Positions 16,967-25,493 of a DNA stretch of 64,000 bases are shown here, piece after piece. The notes beneath the pieces are model-generated. The model searched no databases. It was not told the DNA's origin and saw only the letters and a program-made list of their open reading frames with translations. The stretch comes from Pseudomonas sp. BP8 (GTDB lineage: Bacteria > Pseudomonadota > Gammaproteobacteria > Pseudomonadales > Pseudomonadaceae). Made by a program: the position numbers and the translations under genes. Location: positions 2,503,501 through 2,567,500 of the forward strand of contig NZ_JAGINK010000001.1 of assembly GCF_017875955.1 (NCBI RefSeq), in the 5' to 3' direction. How positions within the stretch are numbered: the stretch's first letter is position 1; each line of letters opens with the position of its first letter.

Positions 16967-18808
16967 TCAGTTGGCCTCGTCCGGCTGGGCCGGCTGCAGG
17001 GACACGGCCGGGGTCACGTCGGGCTTGATCCACCAGGTGTCGATGCCGACGTCATACTTGGGCGAAATCGCCGGGTGGCCGATGTGGTTCCAGTAGGCCA
17101 CGCGCCAGGTCTTGATGTGCCAGTTGGGGATCACGTAGTAGCCCCACAGCAACACGCGGTCTAGCGCGCGGGCGTGGTCGATCAGGCTCTGGCGCGAGTC
17201 GGCGTTGATCAGTTGTTCAACCAGTTGGTCGACGGCGGGCTCGCGCAGGCCCATGAAGTTGCGGCTGCCGGGGTTGTCGGCGGCGCCGGTGGTCCAGAAC
17301 TCACGTTGCTCGTTGCCGGGCGAGCTGGACTGCGGGAAGCCGCTGACGATCATGTCGAAGTCGCGCGAGCGCAGCCGGTTGATGTACTGCGGGACTTCAA
17401 CCCGGCGGATGCTCAGCTCGATGCCAAGGTCGGCCAGGTTGCGTTTGTACGGCAGCAGAACGCGCTCGAATTCGGTCTGGGCGAGGAGGAACTCGATCGA
17501 CACCGGTTTGCCTTGGGCGTCGACCATCTTGTCGTCGACGATCTTCCAGCCGGCTTCCTGCAGCAGCTTGTAGGCTTCACGCTGCTGCTCGCGGATCATC
17601 CCGCTGCCATCGGTGACCGGGTTCTTGTAGGCCTCGCTGAGGGCCTGCTCGGGGATCTGGCCACGAAACGGTTCGAGGATCTTCAGCTCGGCTGGGGAGG
17701 GCAGCCCATGGGCGGCCATGTCCGAGTTCTCGAAGAAGCTGCTGTTGCGGGTATAGGCGCCGTTGAACAGCTGCTTGTTGGTCCACTCGAAGTCCAGCAA
17801 CAAGCTCAGTGCCTTGCGCACGCGCACGTCCTGGAACACTGGGCGGCGCAGGTTGAAGACGAAGCCCTGCATGCCGGTCGGGTTGCCGTTGGGCAGCTCT
17901 TCCTTGATCAGTCGGCCGTCCCGCACTGCCGGCACGTTGTAGGCATTGGCCCAGTTTTTTGCGGTCATTTCCTGCATGTAATCGAACTGGCCGGCTTTGA
18001 GCGCTTCGAGGGCAACGGTGTTGTCGCGGTAGTAGTCGAAGGTCATTGCGTCGAAATTGAACTGGCCGCGGTTGAGCGGCAGGTCCTTGGCCCAATAGTC
18101 CTTGACCCGCTCGAAGCGGACCGAGCGACCGGCCTTGACCTCGGCGACCTTGTACGGCCCGCTGCCGAGCGGGATCTCGAGGTTGCCCCGGGTGAAATCG
18201 CGGGTTTCATACCAGTGCTTGGGCAGTACCGGTAGCTGGCCTAGGATCAACGGCAGCTCGCGGTTGTTCTTGTGCTTGAACTTGAACAGCACGGTCAGCG
18301 GGTTTTCCGCGACGACCTCGGCGACATCGCCGTAGTACACGCGGTACAGCGGTGCGCCTTTGCTGACTAGTGTGTTGAAGGTCCACACCACATCGTCCGC
18401 ACGCATCGGGTGGCCATCGTGAAAGCGTGCCTCGGGGCGCAGATAGAAGCGCACCCAGCTGTTGTCCGGGGCCTTTTCGATCTTGCCGGCAACCAGGCCG
18501 TATTCGGTGAACGGCTCGTCCAGGCTCTGGCGCATCAGGGTGTCGTAGATACTGCCGACGTTCTCTGCCGCGACGCCTTTGTTGATGAACGGGTTGAGGC
18601 TGTCGAAGCCGCCGAAGCTGGACTGGCGGAAGGTGCCGCCCTTGGGTGCGTCGGGGTTGACGTAGTCGAAGTGCTGGAAGTTTGCCGGGTATTTCGGCGG
18701 CTCGTCGTACAGGGTCAGGGCGTGTTGCGGTGCGGCCATCGCGGGGAGGCTCAGGCAGGCGAGCAGGAGGCTGCCGGCCAGCTGGCGCAGGCGGTGCGTT
18801 GGCGTCAT
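16967..18808 (-). CDS. nppA2: NppA2-type periplasmic peptide-binding protein
   Basis: A 613-residue extracellular solute-binding protein family 5 member. An N-terminal signal peptide (basic start, hydrophobic core [12 protein letters not shown]) is followed by the mature protein with [23 protein letters not shown], the start of the SBP_bac_5 domain, and a C terminus rich in aromatic residues. ATG 18808 is chosen because the longer frame to 18946 runs into the upstream paralog and lacks a signal peptide. It overlaps that paralog by four bases. Two binding proteins in one operon suggests a broadened ligand range. Confidence 0.92.
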   Translation of the reverse strand: MTPTHRLRQLAGSLLLACLSLPAMAAPQHALTLYDEPPKYPANFQHFDYVNPDAPKGGTFRQSSFGGFDSLNPFINKGVAAENVGSIYDTLMRQSLDEPFTEYGLVAGKIEKAPDNSWVRFYLRPEARFHDGHPMRADDVVWTFNTLVSKGAPLYRVYYGDVAEVVAENPLTVLFKFKHKNNRELPLILGQLPVLPKHWYETRDFTRGNLEIPLGSGPYKVAEVKAGRSVRFERVKDYWAKDLPLNRGQFNFDAMTFDYYRDNTVALEALKAGQFDYMQEMTAKNWANAYNVPAVRDGRLIKEELPNGNPTGMQGFVFNLRRPVFQDVRVRKALSLLLDFEWTNKQLFNGAYTRNSSFFENSDMAAHGLPSPAELKILEPFRGQIPEQALSEAYKNPVTDGSGMIREQQREAYKLLQEAGWKIVDDKMVDAQGKPVSIEFLLAQTEFERVLLPYKRNLADLGIELSIRRVEVPQYINRLRSRDFDMIVSGFPQSSSPGNEQREFWTTGAADNPGSRNFMGLREPAVDQLVEQLINADSRQSLIDHARALDRVLLWGYYVIPNWHIKTWRVAYWNHIGHPAISPKYDVGIDTWWIKPDVTPAVSLQPAQPDEAN

Positions 18809-20634
18809 TTGGCTTTCTCCGAAGTCTTGAGCCACCAGCTGTTCAGGCCCAGGGTATAGGGCGGCGTGGTGACGAAGGCGAACCGGTTGCGGTAGGCCAG
18901 GCGATGATTGTCGAGATACCAGTTGGGGATCATGTAGTAGTGCCATGACAGCACCCGGTCCAGGGCGCGCGCGGCGGCGACCTGGTCATCACGGCTGCGT
19001 GCGGCGAGCAAGGTGTCGAGCAAGTGGTCGACCACTGGATCCTTGACCCCAGCATAGTTCTTGCTGCCCTTGGTCGTGGCCTGGCTGGAATGAAAATACA
19101 GCCACTGTTCAAGGCCTGGGCTCAAGGTCTGGTTGAGGGTCATCAGGATCATGTCGAAGTCGAATTGGTCGAGCCGTTGTTTGTATTGGGCACGGTCTAC
19201 AGTGCGCAAACGCGCATCGATGCCGATGCTGGCCAGGTTTTCGACATAAGGTTGCAGGATACGTTCGAGGTTGGGGTTCACCAGCAGCAGTTCCAGCCTG
19301 AACTGCTTGCCCTTGGCATCCACCAGGCGTTGGCCGTCCAGCTTCCACCCGGCCTTGCCGAGCAGGGTCAGGGCCTGACGCAGGGTCTGGCGGCTGACGC
19401 CACTGCCTTCGGTGTGGCTGACCTGGTACGGCTCGGTGTAGAGCTTGGCCGGCAGCTGGTCACGGAACGGCGCCAGCAGCAGCCACTCCTTGCCGGTCGG
19501 CAAGCCGCTGGCGGCAAACTCGCTGTTGGGGTAATAGCTGGTCGAGCGGCGGTAGGCGCTGCTGAACAGGGCGCGGTTGGTCCACTCGAAATCGAGCATC
19601 AAGCCCAGCGCCTGGCGTACCTGCGGGTCGCTGAAATTGCCTCTGCGGCTGTTCATGAACAGCCCCTGGGTCTGGGTCGGGATGCGGTGCGGTATCTGCG
19701 CCTTGATCACGTCGCCGCGACGCACCGCAGGAAAGTTGTAGCTGTTAGCCCAGTTTTTTGCCTGGTGCTCAATGTAGATGTCGAACTCACCGGCCTTGAA
19801 CGCTTCGAACGCTACCGTGGAATCGCGGTAGAACTCGTACTCGACGCGGTTGTAGTTGTACTTGCCGCGGTTGACCGGCAGATCCTTGCCCCAGTAGTTC
19901 TTGACCCGGGTGAACACCAGGCGCCGGCCTGGCTGGACCTCGCTGATGCGGTACGGACCGCTGCCCAGAGGCGGCTCGAAGGTGGTGGCCTTGAAGTCGC
20001 GGCCCTGCCAGTAGTGCTTGGGCAGCACCGGCATCTCGCCCAGGCGCAGGATCAACAGCGGGTTGCCGGCGCGTTTGAAGACGAAGCGGATGCGCAACGG
20101 CCCGAGGATGTCGACCCGTTGCACTTCCTGCAGGTTGGTGCGGTACAGCGGATGACCGTCCTTGAGCAGCGTGCGGTAGGAGAAGGCCACGTCTGCCGAG
20201 GTGATCGGGTGGCCATCATGGAAGCGTGCTTGCGGGCGCAGGTTGAACACCACCCAGCTGCGGTCTTCGCTGTATTCGACCGAGCGGGCGATCAGGCCGT
20301 AACTGGAAGTGGGCTCGTCGCCGGAGGGGTCGTACATGCCGGTACCGACCATCAGCGTCTCATTCAGCTCACTCACGCCGTACTGCAGAAAATTCGGTGT
20401 GGTGACCGGGCTGGAACCCTTGAAGGTATAGGGGTTGAGCGTGTCGAAGGTGCCAAATGCCATGGCCCGCAAGGTACCGCCCTTGGGCGCTTGCGGGTTG
20501 ACCCAATCGAAATGGGTGAATGTGGCTGGGTATTTGAGCGTGCCGAACTGCGCGTAACCGTGGCTTTCGCTAACGGTCGCGCCTGCGGAAAAGCTCAAGG
20601 CCAGGCTGAAGGTCAGCAGGAGAGGACGTATCAA
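18805..20634 (-). CDS. nppA1: NppA1-type periplasmic peptide-binding protein
   Basis: A 609-residue SBP family 5 protein, first gene of the npp operon. Signal peptide MIRPLLLTFSLALSFSAGA, then QAPKGGTLRAMAFGTFDTLNPY, the same entry motif as its neighbour NppA2. The two share motif order throughout (KNYWGKDLPVNRG versus [27 protein letters not shown] versus [14 protein letters not shown]), so they arose by tandem gene duplication. It lies between a REP pair upstream and nppA2 downstream; mltD upstream is on the same strand, so a promoter probably lies within 20635-20812. Confidence 0.92.
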   Translation of the reverse strand: MIRPLLLTFSLALSFSAGATVSESHGYAQFGTLKYPATFTHFDWVNPQAPKGGTLRAMAFGTFDTLNPYTFKGSSPVTTPNFLQYGVSELNETLMVGTGMYDPSGDEPTSSYGLIARSVEYSEDRSWVVFNLRPQARFHDGHPITSADVAFSYRTLLKDGHPLYRTNLQEVQRVDILGPLRIRFVFKRAGNPLLILRLGEMPVLPKHYWQGRDFKATTFEPPLGSGPYRISEVQPGRRLVFTRVKNYWGKDLPVNRGKYNYNRVEYEFYRDSTVAFEAFKAGEFDIYIEHQAKNWANSYNFPAVRRGDVIKAQIPHRIPTQTQGLFMNSRRGNFSDPQVRQALGLMLDFEWTNRALFSSAYRRSTSYYPNSEFAASGLPTGKEWLLLAPFRDQLPAKLYTEPYQVSHTEGSGVSRQTLRQALTLLGKAGWKLDGQRLVDAKGKQFRLELLLVNPNLERILQPYVENLASIGIDARLRTVDRAQYKQRLDQFDFDMILMTLNQTLSPGLEQWLYFHSSQATTKGSKNYAGVKDPVVDHLLDTLLAARSRDDQVAAARALDRVLSWHYYMIPNWYLDNHRLAYRNRFAFVTTPPYTLGLNSWWLKTSEKAK

Positions 20635-20812
20635 GTCGGCATCCGATCCAGAGGGCTTTGGGCTTTGGTCGGGCTACAGTAACAGCTTGGCGGGATTGGA
20701 AAAAGAGTGGGCAGAGGGGTTGTGGAAAGGGGCTGGGGTGCGGCTGTATTTGTTGTGTCGGCGCCAGTCTCTTCACGGGACAATCCGTTAAGAAGCTGGG
20801 GCCGCTTTGCGG

Positions 20813-20910
20813 CCCTTTCGCGACACAAGGCCGCTCCCACGCTGATCGTGTGTGCCTTTCTTACAGGCTAAGCACGGACGGTGTGGGAGCGGCCTTGTGT
20901 CGCGAAAGGG
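20813..20910. repeat. REP pair (second family) between mltD and nppA1
   Basis: Two 28-base arms (20813-20840 and 20883-20910) are perfect inverted repeats around a 42-base centre; each carries the core GGAGCGGCCTTGTGTCGCGA or its complement. The flanks GGGGCCGC/GGGCTGC extend the dyad. It could act as a transcript end for mltD. The remaining bases 20635-20812, upstream of nppA1, show nothing else I can name. Confidence 0.85.
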
Positions 20911-20933
20911 CTGCAAGGCAGCCCCAGACTTTA

Positions 20934-22364
20934 TTAGTGGCCGACGTATACAGTCAGGGTCTGCCCTGGCTTGAGCGCATGCCCGCTGCGCGGATTCCAG
21001 CGCTTGAGGTGCTTCATTTCGACATTGAAGCGTTTGGCCACCAGGTACAGCGAATCACCCTTGCGCACCTTGTACTGGGTTGAGCGCTTGGCGGACGCAG
21101 CGACGCGATTGCCCGCCGCCGACGGCGCATTACCACCGCGCAGGGCCAGCACCTGACCCGCTTTCAAGCGACTACCCGAGAGCCGGTTCCAGCGCTGGAT
21201 GTCGCGCACCGAAACTCGGTTGGCCTTGGCAATGGTGCCCAGGTTGTCGCCCCGCTTGACCCGGTAGCTGCGCGCTGCCGCCGGTGCCCGGGCTTCAGCC
21301 ACGGCAGCCTCGAACACGGCCTTGCGCGGTTGCAGGCTGACCAACTGTTCGGGGTTGAGGTTGGACAGGCTGGCGGACAGCAGTTGCGCCTTGGCGGTCG
21401 GCACCAGCAGTTGCTTGGGGCCATCGACGGTCATGCGCTTCTTGAACGCCGGGTTGAGCTGGATCAGCTCGTCCTCGTCGATATTGGCGAAGGCGGCGAC
21501 GCGCGACAGGTCCAGGCGGTCGTTGATGGCGACAGCCTCGAAGTACGGTTCGTTGGCGATCGGGTTCAGGTTGACCCCGTACGACTCGGGCGTCTGCACA
21601 ACTTGCGACAGGGCCAGCAGCTTGGGCACGTAGTCGCGGGTTTCCTGCGGCAATGGCAGGTTCCAGTAGTCGGTCGGCAAACCGAGCTTTTCGTTGCGCT
21701 CGATCGCCCGGCTGACGGTGCCTTCACCGGCGTTATAGGCAGCCAGGGCCAGCAGCCAGTCACCGTTGAACATGTCGTGCAGACGGCTCAGGTAATCCAG
21801 CGCAGCGTTGGTCGATGCGGTGATGTCGCGGCGGCCGTCGTAGAAATTGGTCTGGCGCAGGTTGAAGTGGCGCCCGGTGGACGGGATGAACTGCCACATG
21901 CCTGCGGCATGCGCACGCGAGTAGGCCATCGGGTTGTAGGCGCTCTCGATGGCCGGCAGCAAGGCCAGCTCCAGCGGCATGTCACGTTCTTCGAGGCGCT
22001 CGACGATGTAGTGCAGATAAAGGCTGCCGCGTTCGCCGGCGGTCTCGATGAAGCGTGGGTTGCTGGCGAACCACAGACGCTGCTGCTCGATGCGCGGATT
22101 GACGTCGATGGTGTCCTGCAGGGCGAAGCCCAGGCGCATGCGTTCCCAGACATCCTGAGGCGGCTGCTCCTTGACCTGTACCACCAGCGGCACTGGCTTG
22201 TGCTTGATCCGAGCCTGATAGGTGTGCGCGCGAACGCTGTCGGATTCGTCGACCTGACGGGTGCTCTGGCAGCCCACCAAAGTGGCGGCCAGGGCCAGCG
22301 CACTGATCTGTGCGAGGCGCGTCAAAGCGACGGATTGCGAGGTTCTGCGGCTACGTGAAGACAT
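20934..22364 (-). CDS. mltD: MltD, membrane-bound lytic murein transglycosylase D
   Basis: A 476-residue lipoprotein. The lipobox LVGC ends at Cys32; the SLT domain follows with catalytic Glu140 in LPAIESAYNP, and GMWQFIPSTG and AAYNAGEGTV motifs. Two clear C-terminal LysM repeats (about 368-411 and 430-475) bind peptidoglycan; a degenerate third LysM-like segment sits near FANIDEDELIQLNP. It cleaves glycan strands to 1,6-anhydromuramyl products at the outer-membrane inner face. Neighbour gloB upstream is the usual Pseudomonas and enterobacterial arrangement. Confidence 0.95.
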   Translation of the reverse strand: MSSRSRRTSQSVALTRLAQISALALAATLVGCQSTRQVDESDSVRAHTYQARIKHKPVPLVVQVKEQPPQDVWERMRLGFALQDTIDVNPRIEQQRLWFASNPRFIETAGERGSLYLHYIVERLEERDMPLELALLPAIESAYNPMAYSRAHAAGMWQFIPSTGRHFNLRQTNFYDGRRDITASTNAALDYLSRLHDMFNGDWLLALAAYNAGEGTVSRAIERNEKLGLPTDYWNLPLPQETRDYVPKLLALSQVVQTPESYGVNLNPIANEPYFEAVAINDRLDLSRVAAFANIDEDELIQLNPAFKKRMTVDGPKQLLVPTAKAQLLSASLSNLNPEQLVSLQPRKAVFEAAVAEARAPAAARSYRVKRGDNLGTIAKANRVSVRDIQRWNRLSGSRLKAGQVLALRGGNAPSAAGNRVAASAKRSTQYKVRKGDSLYLVAKRFNVEMKHLKRWNPRSGHALKPGQTLTVYVGH

Positions 22365-22464
22365 CGGCTGGGAAGGGTATCCGGGCGAAAAATTTCGGCG
22401 ATTCTAGGAACCGGTCCCGGCCGGGTCAACCTTTAGCCATCAATTGCGATATATCTTGAGGTTA

Positions 22465-23244
22465 TCAAAAGCGGTCTTTCCAAGACCTCAAGGCAGCAAA
22501 AACAGCGGCTTGGCCTACGTTTGAATAACCTTTCCATTCGTCTGCTTTTTGTTTAACGGATGTTTCAGCGGTGCGCAGGAAGGGGTTGGTCAGGCGCTCC
22601 CGGGCGATCGTTGATGGCAATGTGATGCGATCTTGCGCGCGCAGGCGGGTAACCTCGTCGAAGCGCTGGGCAACGTGCGGGTTGTGCGGCTCGACGGCCT
22701 TGGCAAAGCGCAGGTTGCTCAGGGTGTATTCGTGAGCGCAGTACACTTCGGTTTCGGCGGGCAGGGCGGCCAAGCGCTCCAGCGAGTGATGCATCTGCTC
22801 GGGAGTGCCTTCGAACAGACGCCCGCAACCCGCTGCGAACAAGGTGTCGCCGCTGAACAGCAATGGCGTTGGCGTCTGCTCGGTAAAGAAGGCGATATGG
22901 CCCAGGGTATGGCCGGGCATCGCCATGACCTGGAAAGTCAGGCCAAGCGCGGTAACCTGTGCGTTGTCTTCGAGTGCCACATCGCGGGCGGGAATGTGCT
23001 CGTGGGCCGGGCCGCTGACGCGCGCGCCGGTGAGCTGCTTGAGCTGCTCGACGCCGCCGACGTGGTCATGGTGGTGATGGGTGACGAGAATGTCCTGCAG
23101 CACCCAGCCTGGGTTGGCCTGCAGCCAGGCGACAACGGGTTCGGCGTCACCTGGATCGACCACCGCGCACTGGCGTTTGGCAGTATCCTGTAACAACCAG
23201 ATGTAGTTGTCGGAGAAAGCGGGTAGGGCATCGATCTGTATCAT
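22465..23244 (-). CDS. gloB: GloB, hydroxyacylglutathione hydrolase (glyoxalase II)
   Basis: A 259-residue metallo-beta-lactamase fold enzyme with the metal motif [10 protein letters not shown] (residues 55-64), GHTLGH, the bridging Asp in FSGDTLF, and [13 protein letters not shown] for substrate binding. Hydrolyses S-lactoylglutathione to D-lactate and glutathione in methylglyoxal detoxification. Start ATG 23244 ([14 protein letters not shown]) is the family norm; the frame extends 18 bases upstream without support. Divergent from the methyltransferase gene. Confidence 0.95.
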   Translation of the reverse strand: MIQIDALPAFSDNYIWLLQDTAKRQCAVVDPGDAEPVVAWLQANPGWVLQDILVTHHHHDHVGGVEQLKQLTGARVSGPAHEHIPARDVALEDNAQVTALGLTFQVMAMPGHTLGHIAFFTEQTPTPLLFSGDTLFAAGCGRLFEGTPEQMHHSLERLAALPAETEVYCAHEYTLSNLRFAKAVEPHNPHVAQRFDEVTRLRAQDRITLPSTIARERLTNPFLRTAETSVKQKADEWKGYSNVGQAAVFAALRSWKDRF

Positions 23245-23329
23245 GGTGCGGATCCGAATCATCTGGCGTGGGATATGAGGGCATCTTAGCCGCGATGGCG
23301 CGGCGGGAGAACCTTGGAGGGAGAACGCA

Positions 23330-24106
23330 ATGACCGACCAAGCCTTTGCCCAGGCCGATCCTGACTGGGTCGAACTGATCAGCCTGGCCCGCGACTGGTT
23401 TCAGGGCCCCCTTGGGCAGTTGATGCTGCGCGAGGAAGAAAAGTTGCTTGAAGCGGAGCTGGCGCGCTTCTTTGGCGGCTATCTGGTGCATTACGGACCG
23501 TGTGCCGAACCACCGCCATGCGCCCCGCAAGTGCACCGCAACGTGCGCCTCGGGGCGCCGCTGCCGGGGGTCGAGATTGTCTGCGAGGAGCAGGCCTGGC
23601 CGCTCTCCGAGCATGCCGCCGACGTGGTGGTGCTGCAGCATGGCCTGGATTTCAGCCTGTCGCCGCATGGCTTGCTGCGTGAGGCGGCCAGTGCAGTGCG
23701 CCCGGGCGGGCATCTGCTGATTGTCGGCATCAACCCTTGGAGCGGCTGGGGCATGCGCCATCTGTTCAGCCACGGCGCCCTGCGCAAGGCGCGCTGCATT
23801 TCGCCGTCGCGGGTCGGCGACTGGCTCAACCTGCTCGGCTTCGCGCTGGAGAAACGCCGCTTCGGCTGTTATCGTCCGCCGCTTGCCTCGCCGGCCTGGC
23901 AACAGCGCCTGGCCGGTTGGGAGCGGCGGGCCGGGGGCTGGCAAACAGCCGGGGGTGGGGTCTACCTGCTGGTGGCGCGCAAGATGGTAGTCGGCTTGAG
24001 GCCGCTGCGCCTGGAGCGCCGGGAGCCGATGGGCAAGCTGCTGCCGTTGCCGCTGGCCAAGGTCAACCGCGACGCCGTCAACCGTGACCAGCACCCCGGT
24101 GTTTAA
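23330..24106 (+). CDS. Class I SAM-dependent methyltransferase-like protein
   Basis: A 258-residue cytoplasmic protein. The C-terminal half of a class I methyltransferase fold is recognisable: an acidic strand [10 protein letters not shown] followed by [15 protein letters not shown], the post-motif strand. The GxGxG SAM loop is not clearly present before it, so activity is uncertain. This gene regularly sits between gloB and rnhA in Pseudomonas. It has a GGAGGGAG ribosome site, starts 85 bp from the divergent gloB start, and is 23 bp upstream of rnhA. Confidence 0.75.
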   Translation: MTDQAFAQADPDWVELISLARDWFQGPLGQLMLREEEKLLEAELARFFGGYLVHYGPCAEPPPCAPQVHRNVRLGAPLPGVEIVCEEQAWPLSEHAADVVVLQHGLDFSLSPHGLLREAASAVRPGGHLLIVGINPWSGWGMRHLFSHGALRKARCISPSRVGDWLNLLGFALEKRRFGCYRPPLASPAWQQRLAGWERRAGGWQTAGGGVYLLVARKMVVGLRPLRLERREPMGKLLPLPLAKVNRDAVNRDQHPGV

Positions 24107-24129
24107 AACACAGCGAGTTAAGGCAGTAC

Positions 24130-24576
24130 ATGAGCGAAAGCATCGAGATCTACACCGATGGCGCCTGCAAGGGCAATCCTGGCCCAGGTGGCTGGGGCGT
24201 GCTGATGGTCTACAAGGGCGTCGAGAAGGAATTGTGGGGCGGTGAGCTCGAGACCACCAACAACCGCATGGAGCTGATGGCCGCGATCGAAGGCTTGCGG
24301 GCACTCAAGCGCGAATGCGAAGTGGTGCTGACCACCGACTCGCAGTACGTCATGAAAGGCATCAACGAGTGGATGGCCAACTGGAAGAAGCGCGGCTGGA
24401 AGACAGCAGCCAAAGAGCCGGTGAAAAACGCCGACCTGTGGCGCGAGCTCGACGAGCAGGTCAATCGGCACAAGGTCACCTGGAAGTGGGTGCGCGGGCA
24501 CATTGGCCATCCTGGCAACGAGCGCGCCGACCAGTTGGCCAACCGCGGCGTCGACGAGGTGCGCGCCAAGCGTTGA
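24130..24576 (+). CDS. rnhA: RnhA, ribonuclease HI
   Basis: A 148-residue RNase HI. Catalytic residues are intact: Asp in [14 protein letters not shown] (Asp10), Glu in [10 protein letters not shown] (Glu48), Asp in TTDSQYV (Asp70), and His/Asp in [12 protein letters not shown]. Degrades RNA in RNA-DNA hybrids during replication. The neighbouring dnaQ on the same strand is the conserved arrangement across gammaproteobacteria. Confidence 0.97.
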   Translation: MSESIEIYTDGACKGNPGPGGWGVLMVYKGVEKELWGGELETTNNRMELMAAIEGLRALKRECEVVLTTDSQYVMKGINEWMANWKKRGWKTAAKEPVKNADLWRELDEQVNRHKVTWKWVRGHIGHPGNERADQLANRGVDEVRAKR

Positions 24577-24628
24577 GCTGGGGTACAATCGCCGGCTTTC
24601 CCTTGTAGCACCAGTTGGAGCCACCCGC

Positions 24629-25372
24629 GTGGAGCAGCAGAACACCAGATACGTCGTCCTCGATACCGAAACCACCGGCATGCCGGTCAGCGAGGGGCAC
24701 CGGATCATCGAAATTGGCTGTGTCGAGGTTTTGGGCCGACGCCTGACCGGACGGCATTTCCATGTGTATCTGCAGCCTGATCGCGAGAGTGACGAGGGCG
24801 CCATCGGCGTCCACGGTATTACCGATACGTTCCTGATCGGCAAACCGCGTTTCGCCGAGGTGGCCGAGGAGTTCTTCGAGTTCATCCAGGGCGCTCAACT
24901 GGTCATCCATAACGCAGCGTTCGACGTTGGCTTCATCAACAACGAGTTCGCCCTGCTCGGTCAGCACGACCGCGCTGACCTGTCCAAGCACTGCGGCATC
25001 CTCGACACCCTGATGCTGGCGCGCGCGCGCCATCCAGGCCAGCGCAACAGCCTCGATGCGTTGTGCAAACGCTACGGCATCGACAACTCCGGCCGTGAAC
25101 TGCACGGCGCGTTGCTTGACTCCGAGCTTCTGGCAGACGTTTATCTGGCGATGACCGGTGGCCAGACCAGCCTGTCGCTGGCGGGCCATGGGGCTGACGG
25201 GGAAGAGGGCAGTGATGGCACCGGCAGCGAGATTCGCCGGATTGTCGGGCGTCAACCGCGGCCGATCGTCATGGCCACGGCTGAAGAGCTCGAGGCGCAT
25301 GCCGAGCGGTTGGCGGCGGTGGCCAAATCGGCCGGTGGGCCGGCGCTGTGGCAGACCCTCAACGAGGCCTGA
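24629..25372 (+). CDS. dnaQ: DnaQ, DNA polymerase III epsilon subunit
   Basis: A 247-residue 3'-5' proofreading exonuclease. ExoI motif LDTETTG, ExoII HNAAFDVGF, and ExoIII with His and Asp in LHGALLDSELLADVY are present; a clamp-binding motif QTSLSL follows the catalytic domain, and a Q/E-rich tail binds the polymerase subunit. GTG 24629 with GGAG nine bases upstream is the chosen start; the open frame continues upstream into rnhA but encodes nothing DnaQ-like. A TACAAT at 24584-24589 is a possible -10 element inside the rnhA-dnaQ gap, without a good -35. Confidence 0.95.
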   Translation: MEQQNTRYVVLDTETTGMPVSEGHRIIEIGCVEVLGRRLTGRHFHVYLQPDRESDEGAIGVHGITDTFLIGKPRFAEVAEEFFEFIQGAQLVIHNAAFDVGFINNEFALLGQHDRADLSKHCGILDTLMLARARHPGQRNSLDALCKRYGIDNSGRELHGALLDSELLADVYLAMTGGQTSLSLAGHGADGEEGSDGTGSEIRRIVGRQPRPIVMATAEELEAHAERLAAVAKSAGGPALWQTLNEA

Positions 25373-25380
25373 CTGCGGGC

Positions 25381-25408
25381 CCCTTTCGCGACACAAGGCC
25401 GCTCCCAC
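25381..25408. repeat. Single REP unit downstream of dnaQ
   Basis: The same 28-base sequence as the left arm at 20813-20840, present once, nine bases after the dnaQ stop. No inverted partner is present before ldcA. Confidence 0.8.
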
Positions 25409-25493
25409 AGCGACTGCGCATGCCTGCACAGCGGCGCCAGGATCCCAGCTACCCTGAAAGGACCGAGCCGTCCTCAAGAGGTAGCCGTCGCCC

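Noticed and set aside
19024..20682. 552-codon plus-strand frame opposite nppA1
   Set aside because: Antisense shadow; nppA1 is strongly supported by family motifs.
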